Positions 1 to 6,278 of a DNA stretch of 14,712 nucleotides are shown piece after piece. The notes beneath the pieces were generated by a model that was not told where the DNA came from, did not search any database, and worked only from the letters and a program-made list of their open reading frames with translations. How positions within the stretch are numbered: the first letter of the stretch is position 1; each line of letters opens with the position of its first letter. Made by a program: the position numbers and the translations under genes. The stretch comes from Chrysochromulina tobinii (lineage: Eukaryota; Haptophyta; Prymnesiales; Chrysochromulinaceae): contig JWZX01000550.1 of the NCBI GenBank assembly GCA_001275005.1, forward strand, positions 1 through 14,712, read 5' to 3'.

Positions 1-50
<50 letters not shown>
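1..50. repeat. (CCG)n trinucleotide microsatellite at the left edge
   Basis: An uninterrupted CCG/CGC triplet run fills the first 50 bases and probably continues beyond the window. In the frame of gene A it reads as 16 consecutive CCG codons (bases 3-50), a polyproline tract joined directly to the downstream frame with no stop. That joins the tract to gene A and shows the gene extends off the left edge. Confidence 0.9.
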
Positions 51-51
<1 letters not shown>

Positions 52-1805
52 ACCAGGCGCTGGAGCACGTGCCTGAGGCGTCGCTGCTGCGCGCCTCCTC
101 GGCTGACCAACCACCCTCACTCGACGCCGCCTATCCCCACAGCAACAGCGTCTTTCTCCGAAGCTGCGAAGAGAGCTGTGGGGAGATCGAGGGGCAGGGG
201 GCCAGCCACCACGGCGCCACCCTGCACGCGAGCACGCCCGGGCCAGCGGCGGCCGTCGCCAGTCCGGCCGCCGCCCTCGCCAATGGCACGGCCATTCACA
301 CCGCCAACGGCATTCACACCGCCCTCGCCAATGGCACGGCCATTCACACCGCCAACGGCATTCACACCGCCCTCGCCAATGGCACGACCACGCCCGCGCG
401 CGCCGCAGCTCAGCACGGCACGAGTAGCGCACGTACCCGCTCCGCCAGCGCCAGCGCCTCCGCCTCCGCCTCCGGCTCAGTCGACAGCCGTGGCACGCTC
501 CCGACTCGAGATCATGGGCGCTGCTCGGGAGGCGCACACGGCGGCGCCAAAAGTCGCGCCGCTTTTGGCGCCGCTTTTGGCGTCGCAGCAGCGGCGGCCC
601 CACCGGCTATGCTAACGTCGGTTTCATTTCTCCCGCCGCCTACCCGTCGACTCTCTTCAGTCATCTCCTTTGCTGATGGCATCTCATTCGTCGACTCGCT
701 ACGTAGCGCAGCGCCGCCGCCCGAGCCGCGGGCCGGTGCGTCACCGGGACGGCGCGCCTCGCTCGCGCAACAGTTTGGCGACGGCCGCGTACGTGCCATC
801 GACATCATGCGCGACGTGGACACGGACGGCGACGGCGTGATCTCCGCTCGGGAGCTCAAGAGTGCCCTCAAGGCGTCGGGCATGTCGGACGAGGAGACGG
901 CGGCCACGTTTGCGGACGTCGGCACAGACGGCAACGGCCCAATCGACCTGCGCGAGCTCAAGCGGATGCTGCGCGCCTCTTCTTCTCCGCCCAGGCGCTC
1001 ACCACGGCGCGCCTCGTCTTCTCCGCCCAGGCGCTCACCATGGCGCTGGTCACAGCCTTCGCCTCCACGCTCACCTCAGCGCACCCGGCCACCACCGCCG
1101 CCGCCACGGCCGCCTGCCGCCGCCGCCGCCGCCTCCGCTGCCGTCTCCGCCGCCGCGCCGCCACCGCCCGTGCCGCCCCCGATTGGACTCGACGGTCAGA
1201 GCAGTAACGGTCAGAGCGGTTACGGTCAGAGCGGTTACGGTCAGAGCGGTTACGGTCAGAGCGGCCAGTGCGCTGCCCTGAGCGGTTACGGTCAGAGCGG
1301 TTACGGTCAGAGCGGCCAGTGCGCTGCCCTGACGACCACCGCCACGACGATGGCGGCGGAGACGAGCGCGATGAGCGCCATGATGAGCGCGCCGGCGCTT
1401 CTGACGCCTCCTCCTCCAGCGGGTGAGTGGTCGGCGTTGCAGGCGTTGCAGGAGCGCCTCCGAGTGCATGCGCAGCAGCAACGGGAGGCCTCGGGCGCGG
1501 CAGCCAAGGGCTTCACCACCGCCTTCGGCGCGGACTTGGGCGCTGCCCCGAGCGCCGTGTCGGGTGCCGCGCCAGACGTTGCGTCGAGCGCCGTCTCGAG
1601 CGCCGTGTCGAACGGCGCCCATTCGCTTGGCGTGTGCCGCCAGCAAGGCATGGCAAGCCAGCTGGGAACGGCGCCGCCGCTAAGGCAGCTACCCATCCCG
1701 GACACTTCGTCCGTGTGGGGCCGGATTGCATGGGAGATGGGGCCAGCTCTCGAGCGAGCCCGCACGGCCAGCATCGGGGCGGCGCCAGCCGGAGCAGGGC
1801 CTTAG
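3..1805 (+). CDS. Gene A: low-complexity EF-hand protein with GYGQS repeats (5' partial)
   Basis: Calcium-binding EF-hand protein, mostly disordered; its partner is unknown. The frame is open from the window edge through polyproline to TAG at 1803-1805. The first in-frame ATG is at 609, so the start lies upstream or at 609. In order it holds: polyproline; a 16-residue repeat (LANGTAIHTANGIHTA type, 273-385); an Ala/Ser tract; EF-hand loop 1 (bases 819-854, DTDGDGVISARE, with canonical ligands at 1, 3, 5 and 12); loop 2 (921-956, GTDGNGPIDLRE), where the first ligand is Gly, so this site may be weak or dead; two SSSPPRRSP motifs; a Pro-rich stretch; GYGQS repeats (1194-1331); and an Ala/Ser-rich tail. 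The Ala-rich composition favours many shadow frames, but the EF-hand pair in this frame supports it. It converges on gene B. Introns cannot be excluded. Confidence 0.62.
273..385 (+). repeat. 48-bp in-frame tandem repeat (about 2.4 copies) in gene A
   Basis: Two identical 48-bp units (273-320 and 321-368) and a 17-bp start of a third (369-385). Each unit encodes 16 residues of the LANGTAIHTANGIHTA type. Being a multiple of three, copy changes keep the reading frame. Confidence 0.9.
971..1042 (+). repeat. 36-bp direct repeat encoding SSSPPRRSP
   Basis: Two nearly identical 36-bp copies (971-1006 and 1007-1042) follow the second EF-hand. Each encodes a Ser/Pro/Arg motif that resembles a proline-directed phosphorylation site. 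The duplication keeps frame. Confidence 0.85.
1194..1331 (+). repeat. 15-bp GYGQS repeats inside a 51-bp duplication in gene A
   Basis: Five consecutive 15-bp units related to ggtcagagcggttac run from 1194 to 1268, with the first and last diverged. A 51-bp block (1230-1280, two units plus tgcgctgccctg) is then repeated exactly at 1281-1331. The protein reads GYGQS units separated by GQCAAL, a Tyr/Gly/Gln/Ser composition like the prion-like region of FUS-type proteins. Confidence 0.9.
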
Positions 1806-1992
1806 CCGCGCCCTGATGAGGGAGGCAATCAGAGGTCATCAGGGTGAGGAGCACCAGGACCTTAGCCGCGCCCTGATGAGAGAGGCAGTCAGAGGTCATC
1901 AGGGTGAGGAGCACCAGGACCTTAGCCGCGCCCTGATGAGGGAGGCAATCAGAGGTCATCAGGGTGAGGAGCACCAGGACCTTAGCCGCGCC
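1801..1992. repeat. 60-bp minisatellite (3.2 copies), each unit with a 9-bp inverted repeat
   Basis: Three 60-bp units (1801-1860, 1861-1920, 1921-1980) and a 12-bp partial copy. Units 1 and 3 are identical; unit 2 differs at two bases. Each unit holds CCCTGATGA and its exact reverse complement TCATCAGGG (1811-1819 with 1836-1844, and again 60 and 120 bp later), so each could fold as a hairpin with a 16-nt loop. The stop codon of gene A lies in the first unit, so the array is mostly in its 3' untranslated region. Confidence 0.92.
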
Positions 1993-2506
1993 TCATGTGA
2001 AGGCCCTCGTGCGCCTCTACACAATCTCTCAATACTCAAAGGCTCAGCGCTCCCATCAGCCATGATCAGATCGACCAGAATGCTGCCAGTCCCAGTCGCC
2101 TACCGTACGCGCGCGTGGCCGCCTTTTACGAGCGTGCTCCGTTCATGACGTGACGAGGGATGCCCGTGCGGTCGTCAACACAGCCTCACAGGTGACCTGC
2201 GCTCGAGTGCTGTGTCTCGAGTCACTATTAAAAATACATGCAAACTGAGAATGAGAGATCTACTGCACCTATAGTGCGTGTGCCGATCATTCGCCCGGTC
2301 GCGAGATCATAATATTATACGTTTCGACTACTGTACTTCTCCAAGAAAGCAAGATATAACTAGGTCCCGCCATCCCCGTCTCGGCTCGTCATCTCAGCGA
2401 GCGGCTGCCTCCGCGGGGTGCACGGAATTTTCGGCCGCACGCGTCATTCGTGCGAGAGGGGGCGGCGTCGGCGCGTGTGCGGACGCCACGGCCGCCAAGA
2501 GCAGAA
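1993..2506. other. Convergent intergenic region A/B (3' flanks)
   Basis: This stretch separates the facing 3' ends of gene A (+) and gene B (-). It is more AT-rich around 2220-2360 than the genes. I see no convincing coding frame or RNA gene. CTCGAG occurs twice (2202-2207 and 2216-2221), giving a small hairpin. The 3' untranslated region of gene B should lie here, including any SECIS element; a weak candidate is listed separately. No AATAAA signal stands out. Confidence 0.5.
2395..2470 (-). promoter_or_regulatory. Weak candidate SECIS element for the selenoprotein gene
   Basis: On the minus strand, 60 nt after the stop of gene B, ATGA (2447-2444) is followed after 12 nt by AAAA (2431-2428) and, after 16 nt, by GA (2411-2410). 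This matches the order and spacing of a eukaryotic SECIS: quartet, apical A run, quartet partner. Pairing is imperfect: cgc/gcg next to the quartet, then gtgcg with tgcac across a three-C bulge, and only a poor basal helix. A SECIS is required if the TGA call for gene B is right, but this may not be it. Confidence 0.22.
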
Positions 2507-3061
2507 TCACAGGTCGCTGATCGCATCGCAGCACTGCGTGTAGCGGAAGCATATTGTATAGCAGCCGAGGGCGAGCACGCAGCCCGAAAACACAAAGAGT
2601 AGCGTGGACTCAAGGGTGGAGATGCCGTATGCCCAGCCAAAGAGCCGACGCCACGTGCGCACGAGTATGCCCGGCGGGTCGACGTCCTCGCGCCGAAAGT
2701 GCGCCGAGAAGAGCACGTGCAACTTTTCTTGGTCAAATTGCGAAAGATCGACCGTCTTGACCTCGAGACCTTGGGTATCGTAGACGTGCAGCACAGGCCG
2801 CTCATGCAGCTTCCAATTCACTGTGACGTCGGGGTACTGGTCCACGCCGCCCGGCCGCCGCAGGAATGCCTTGACCTGTGGCAGCCGGTTGAGCGTTCAC
2901 CTCGGGCAGGAAATGACGACGCCTCGGTGCCCCAGCGCGGTGACATTGGCGCTGCCGATTTTACGCTCGATCGGCTCGGCGGACTCGGTCAATGGCATCG
3001 GGATCGCGATCGCGCTGCGGCTCGCAGCGAGCAAGAGGACCGCGCGAGTAAGGGCCGCCAT
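2507..3061 (-). CDS. SELENOM: Gene B: membrane-anchored SelM/Sep15-family selenoprotein with in-frame TGA
   Basis: Predicted ER thiol-disulfide oxidoreductase with a thioredoxin-like fold. From ATG at 3061 to the stop at 2507 it has 184 residues if TGA (2899-2897) is read as selenocysteine 55. Residues 1-19 look like a signal peptide cut after AIA. The redox motif is C52-P-R-U55 (CxxU), followed by TLNRLPQVKAF. I recall vertebrate SelM having CGGU then QLNRLKEVKAF, so the homology crosses the TGA directly. The rest fits the family (PVLHVYDTQGLEV, then a helix to about residue 122). A hydrophobic segment (about 153-172) and a short Cys-containing tail follow, which vertebrate SelM lacks. A 25-nt GT-AG intron over the TGA would shift frame, so readthrough is preferred. 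It lies 142 bp downstream of gene C on the same strand. Sep15 is the alternative family name. Confidence 0.8.
2897..2899 (-). other. Recoded TGA (selenocysteine 55) in gene B
   Basis: The codon TGA sits at the position held by selenocysteine in SelM (CxxU). The frame is open for 54 codons upstream to an ATG and for 129 codons downstream. Family-like sequence lies immediately after it, and a secretory signal lies at the upstream start. A standard translation would split the gene into two fragments here. Confidence 0.8.
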
Positions 3062-3203
3062 CGCAATTGGTGAGAAGACGAGGGTGTGCCCGTCACGGCG
3101 CTTTTCGAGAGAGGGAGTTGTCTACTATAGTTGTCTACTTCCCGGATGCGCATCTCTCGCGCTCGCGCGCACAGCGCCTCAGTTACGACCTCAGCTGTGT
3201 GCA
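3062..3203 (-). promoter_or_regulatory. 142-bp gap between genes C and B (promoter of B)
   Basis: This short stretch must hold the 3' end of gene C and the promoter and leader of gene B. It contains a 10-bp direct repeat, gttgtctact, at 3117-3126 and 3130-3139, separated by ata. No TATA box is evident. The promoter role is inferred from position only. Confidence 0.4.
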
Positions 3204-4559
3204 TCACGCGAGCTTGGGTTGCGCGCCGGTGTCGCCGCCCGTGACGGCGGCCTCGTCGGCGCTCACCTCTCCATGGGCGTCCTCGGCTGGCGCGCTCTCG
3301 AGCAGCGTACTCATCGCCTCGGGCAGGTGGAGGGGTTCCGGCTTGAGGTGGCGCCGATGCACGGCGATGAAAGCATCCATCTGGGGCTGGAGCGTGCGTA
3401 GCATGTCGGCGTTGAGGCTGAGCGCCGCCTGCACGGCGTCATGCGCGTTCATCACGATCGAGAACGCCTGCGGGCCGAGCAGCCTCTTCATTTCCGCATC
3501 CGCCGACCCAGTGAGCCCGAGAAGTTGCAACGCCTGCACTGCGGCCTTCTGGCACTCGGGCGAGAAGGTCTCGCGACTGAGGAGGGTGCAGAGCCAGGGC
3601 ACGAGCTCGAGCTCGACACACGCGCGCTCGCGACGCTCAGTGGGGAGTGAGGCGACGAGTTGCCCAAGAGCGCGCGCCGCAGACGCTTGCATATGGAGGG
3701 GCGGCGCTCTCTTCGGGTCGGTCGCGTCGATGAGCACGTGGATCAGGTGGCGTAGCAGCGACTCCTCGAGCTGCTCGGTCGCGAGGAGCACCGAGAAGAG
3801 CTGCCCCGCCTCATACAGCAGCTGCAGGTTGAACGAGTTGAGCAGCCCCACCGCCGCCTCGCAATAGCCCTCGTGCAGCACCGGCTGCGGGTGGCCCTCT
3901 TCGTCCTTGCGGTAGAGCTGGGAAGTGGGCAGCACCTTGAGGAGTGTGCGCAGGCCAGCGCACGCGAGCCGCTGCGCGTGCGCCGACTCGATGCGCAGCA
4001 GCCGCAGCAGCGCGCGGTGCACCTCGGTCGAGAAGCGGGGGTTGCCCCGTCCGATCGTGACGAGCAGGTCGCGCGCGTCCTCGAGCAGTGCCTCCGACTT
4101 GCTCGCGCGCATGAAGGCCTCGATCGCTTCGATGCCATCCCCGTCGCACACAATCTCCTTGTAGTGCCGGCCCGCGTTCGCGACCGCCATGAGCAACCGC
4201 ATCGCCTCGTGCTTGTCGTGCTCGGGCAGCTGCGGCAACGAGAGTATCTCGACCACCGTCGCGACGCCGCCAACTTCGACAAACTCGGCGAGGTAGCGCT
4301 GACCACTCGAGGCGGCAACGAAGACGGCGATCGCCTGCAGCTGCAGCGCCACGGAGTGGCCCAGCGCGTAGGAGAGTCGCAGCCACGCCGAGATGCGAGT
4401 GAGCACCAGGCTCGCGCCATTCTCCAGCTCGTCCTCGAGCTGAGGGCCGGTCATGTCGGCACAGCGCGCGACAAACTCCTCGAGCTGCTTGGTGCGCGAG
4501 GCGCGCGTGCCCGTGTCCCACCGGCGCAGAAAGGCGTTCAGCTGCTTGGCTGCCGGCAT
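3204..4559 (-). CDS. ARMH1: Gene C: armadillo-like helical protein, ARMH1 family
   Basis: ARMH1-type all-helical armadillo scaffold of 451 residues, close to the human protein as I remember it (about 440). The N-terminal 130 residues match in order: a short helix with RRWD, then ELENGASLVLTRI, then RYLAEFVEVGGVATVVEIL. I recall human ARMH1 having EFSQGASLFLVRL and RYLIEFLEVGGVLTLLEIL. A GNPRFSTEVHRALLRLL block matches GNPKYQNQVYKGLIALL. The C-terminal 50 residues are acidic and low-complexity. The start is ATG at 4559; the frame stays open upstream to a GTG at 4685, but no ATG is present there and the human protein also starts near this point. The molecular role is poorly known; I associate the family with ciliated cells, which would suit a flagellate. 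No intron is needed within the frame. Confidence 0.87.
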   Translation of the reverse strand: MPAAKQLNAFLRRWDTGTRASRTKQLEEFVARCADMTGPQLEDELENGASLVLTRISAWLRLSYALGHSVALQLQAIAVFVAASSGQRYLAEFVEVGGVATVVEILSLPQLPEHDKHEAMRLLMAVANAGRHYKEIVCDGDGIEAIEAFMRASKSEALLEDARDLLVTIGRGNPRFSTEVHRALLRLLRIESAHAQRLACAGLRTLLKVLPTSQLYRKDEEGHPQPVLHEGYCEAAVGLLNSFNLQLLYEAGQLFSVLLATEQLEESLLRHLIHVLIDATDPKRAPPLHMQASAARALGQLVASLPTERRERACVELELVPWLCTLLSRETFSPECQKAAVQALQLLGLTGSADAEMKRLLGPQAFSIVMNAHDAVQAALSLNADMLRTLQPQMDAFIAVHRRHLKPEPLHLPEAMSTLLESAPAEDAHGEVSADEAAVTGGDTGAQPKLA

Positions 4560-4959
4560 CCTGTGGACCTGAAACAGCGATAACAAGGAGACTGAAGGAT
4601 CGACTGAAGACACTGAAGCCCTGAACTGCTGACTGCAAGCAGGTCCTCTGGTGTGAAACAGTGGAAACTGGAAAGAGGGAAACACAAGGATGACTGTGAC
4701 AGGCTGACAGCGCTCATGCCGGCGTTTTTAAATAGTAACAGCAACAAATGTGAGCCTCCTCGCCAACGAAATCATCATCAATAATCATCTAACATAAATA
4801 TACGCTCGTTTACGCTCGTTGGCACAGCCGGCGAGATCTCAGATCAGACCTCCGTAGTTCGACCCACATCCACACATGTCAGGCAAGAAGTACCAGCGTA
4901 TACCAGCATGCACCTCACTCTAGCGACGAGTTCACCACGCTGTTGCAGCATGAGGGCCA
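4560..4959 (-). promoter_or_regulatory. Region between genes D and C: leader and promoter of C, 3' flank of D
   Basis: No gene is supported in these 400 bases. Read on the minus strand, TTCAG occurs five times just 5' of the ARMH1 start (plus-strand CTGAA at 4569, 4592, 4604, 4613, 4621). The copy nearest the start ends a pyrimidine-containing run and could be a 3' splice site of a leader intron. TATTTAAA (4734-4727) is a TATA-like box about 170 nt upstream of the ATG. A 10-bp unit, tacgctcgtt, is tandemly duplicated at 4801-4820. The 3' untranslated region of gene D must end somewhere in the upper part. Confidence 0.4.
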
Positions 4960-6018
4960 TCAGCTGCCTTTCTTGGTGAGATCGTCGAGCGCGCGCAGGT
5001 GGCGCCTCTGCTTGAGCACCTGCTTGGCGATGCGGAAGAGCTGTACGAGCAGGAAGAGTACAACGCCCGAGCTCGCGTACATCCATCCTTTTTTGGTCTG
5101 CACGGTATTGAGGGTGATCACGCGCCCGAAGGAGAGCAGCGACTCCTCGAGAAGGTCCTTCTCGGCGGCGATGCGGATGTCGGGCAGGTTGTTGGACATG
5201 TGCATGACTGTGTTCTCGCCCTCGACGCCGTCGATGAAGGCCATCCGAGCGGGGCGGACACGGTGCCACGCCTTCTTGATCGGCACTACGGTGAACCTGC
5301 GGCGTGGCGCAGATAGCAGTCGTGAGTGTGCCGGAGGCGCGGCGAGGTGGCGTGGATGGGGTGGAGGTATGACGCGTGGCCGTGTGGCGGCGTGGCGGCA
5401 CCCGCGCGGCAGTCGCGGCGGCTAGCGTGGCCGTGTGGCGGCGTGGGCGGCAGCCGCGCGGCGGCGTGGCGGCGAGGTGGCACCTCTCTCATCAGCAGCG
5501 GCGGAGGCCTGACACAGCAGCAGGGGCAGAGGCCTGACACAGCGGCAGCGGCAGCGACAGAGGCCTGGCACAACAATCGCGCCATGGCACGCAACGGAGG
5601 CCATCGGCGCCGGCGCGTGTGGTGATGCGGGTCGGCGGCGGCTCACTCGTGCACATGGGACTCGCCGTGGTTGAGGTAGTCGAGCGTGAAATTGTTGGCG
5701 CCTGCGACCACTCGGAACTTGTCGCTTTTCCAATTGTCGTCATTGATGACGAGGCTGTACGCGTCACCCTGGCCGCGGTTGAAGATGGAGAGCGTCACGT
5801 TGAACGGCTGACCGACGGAGAAGCCTGACATCGGCGTCATCTTCTTGTACAGGAGCAGCACGCTGCGGCCCTGCACAGCACGGAGGCGGAGCACGGAAGC
5901 AAGTCAGCATAAAGGCCCACCAGCTATGGCGTGCACATTCATGGCGGACCTCCTCTTCATCGCCAGCCACCAGGCTCTGCGTGAGGCCGATGACAGCGAG
6001 AGCGAGAAGTCGATTCAT
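4960..6018 (-). CDS. SSR2: Gene D: translocon-associated protein subunit beta (TRAP-beta), three exons
   Basis: TRAP-beta is a type I ER membrane subunit of the translocon-associated complex, which aids insertion of nascent chains at Sec61. Exons join in frame: 5950-6018, 5647-5870 and 4960-5296, giving 209 residues, slightly longer than the human protein (about 185). Residues 1-18 (MNRLLALAVIGLTQSLVA) are a signal peptide. The luminal beta-sandwich has VGQPFNVTLSIFNRGQGDAYSL, then ANNFTLDYLNHGESHVHEFTVVPIKK; the latter corresponds to the VSHTVVLRPLK region of human TRAP-beta and spans the second splice junction. NVT and NFT are possible glycosylation sites. One transmembrane segment (SSGVVLFLLVQLF) precedes a basic cytosolic tail. 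Intron phases are consistent. It shares an upstream region with divergent gene E. Confidence 0.9.
5297..5646 (-). other. Intron 2 of gene D, 350 nt, filled with short tandem repeats
   Basis: The donor is GTGAGC (from 5646) and the acceptor GCCGCAG (to 5297). Splicing joins GA and G to rebuild a Glu codon and restores the TRAP-beta frame. The intron contains two copies of a 22-bp GC-rich unit (5374-5395 and 5425-5446) and three of a 15-bp unit of the gaggcctgacacagc type (5504, 5529, 5560). It is much longer than the other introns here, apparently because of these repeats. Confidence 0.85.
5871..5949 (-). other. Intron 1 of gene D, 79 nt
   Basis: The donor GTCCGC (5949) is unusual but GT; the acceptor is GCTGTGCAG (ending 5871). 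Joining ends the signal-peptide exon with an acidic run and begins GRSVLLLYKK, as expected for the mature TRAP-beta N-terminus. Without splicing the frame turns into unrelated Cys/Pro-rich sequence. A donor a few bases upstream (CTG/GTGGCT) cannot be excluded. Confidence 0.72.
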
Positions 6019-6278
6019 CTCTCCCAAACACGTGTCAAACACGAAAATAAAGTCAGCTGAAAACGTCAAAAAAAGCAAATACACGGCGGCGGGCGACACG
6101 CGGCGAACGGCACGCGCGCGCTACGAACGGCACAACAGAAAAGTCTTCGGCCCGTTTTGGAAGCCCCAAACTTGTGCGGCCAAACCTGCGCTTGCATCGC
6201 ATCCCGGCACGTCAAGGCGCCGGCCGCGGCGCCGCGGCATCGCCGTCCGCCTGTTGACGGCGGAGCTGTTGCACATTC
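6019..6278. promoter_or_regulatory. Bidirectional upstream region between genes D and E
   Basis: Two divergent start codons are 260 bp apart, so both promoters and leaders share this stretch. The half near gene D is AT-rich; the half near gene E is GC-rich, with GGCGCC at 6216-6221 and 6228-6233. gaacggcac occurs twice, 20 bp apart (6105 and 6125). A 7-bp inverted repeat, CGCCGTC (6241-6247) with GACGGCG (6256-6262), could form a hairpin 16 nt before the ATG of gene E. Regulatory function is inferred from position. Confidence 0.45.

Noticed and set aside
69-1805. Start of gene A at GTG 69
   Set aside because: The same frame is open upstream through 16 CCG codons to the window edge, and nuclear eukaryotic genes rarely start at GTG; the start must be upstream or at ATG 609.
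1811-1980. CTGATGAG in each 60-bp unit as a hammerhead ribozyme core
   Set aside because: The required GAAA after stem II and a matching stem III with cleavage site are absent; the motif is explained by the simple CCCTGATGA/TCATCAGGG inverted repeat.
1801-1992. CRISPR-like array
   Set aside because: The units are head-to-tail with no unique spacers, in a eukaryotic context; it is a minisatellite.
1513-2148. Frames running through the 60-bp repeats on both strands
   Set aside because: A 60-bp unit without stops stays open in several frames by default. No domain or start context supports them as genes, though an alternative C-terminus of gene A is left as a question.
2507-2509. Terminal TGA of gene B as a second selenocysteine codon
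   Set aside because: It would only add about 22 Arg/Pro-rich residues of untranslated character before the next TGA, with no redox-like motif.
2877-2901. A 25-nt GT-AG intron removing the in-frame TGA of gene B
   Set aside because: It is shorter than any intron here, would shift the frame, and would delete the LNRL block that matches SelM; readthrough explains the sequence better.
4560-4685. N-terminal extension of ARMH1 from 4685
   Set aside because: The codon there is GTG, no ATG lies between it and 4559, and the family's N-terminus aligns from the ATG at 4559.
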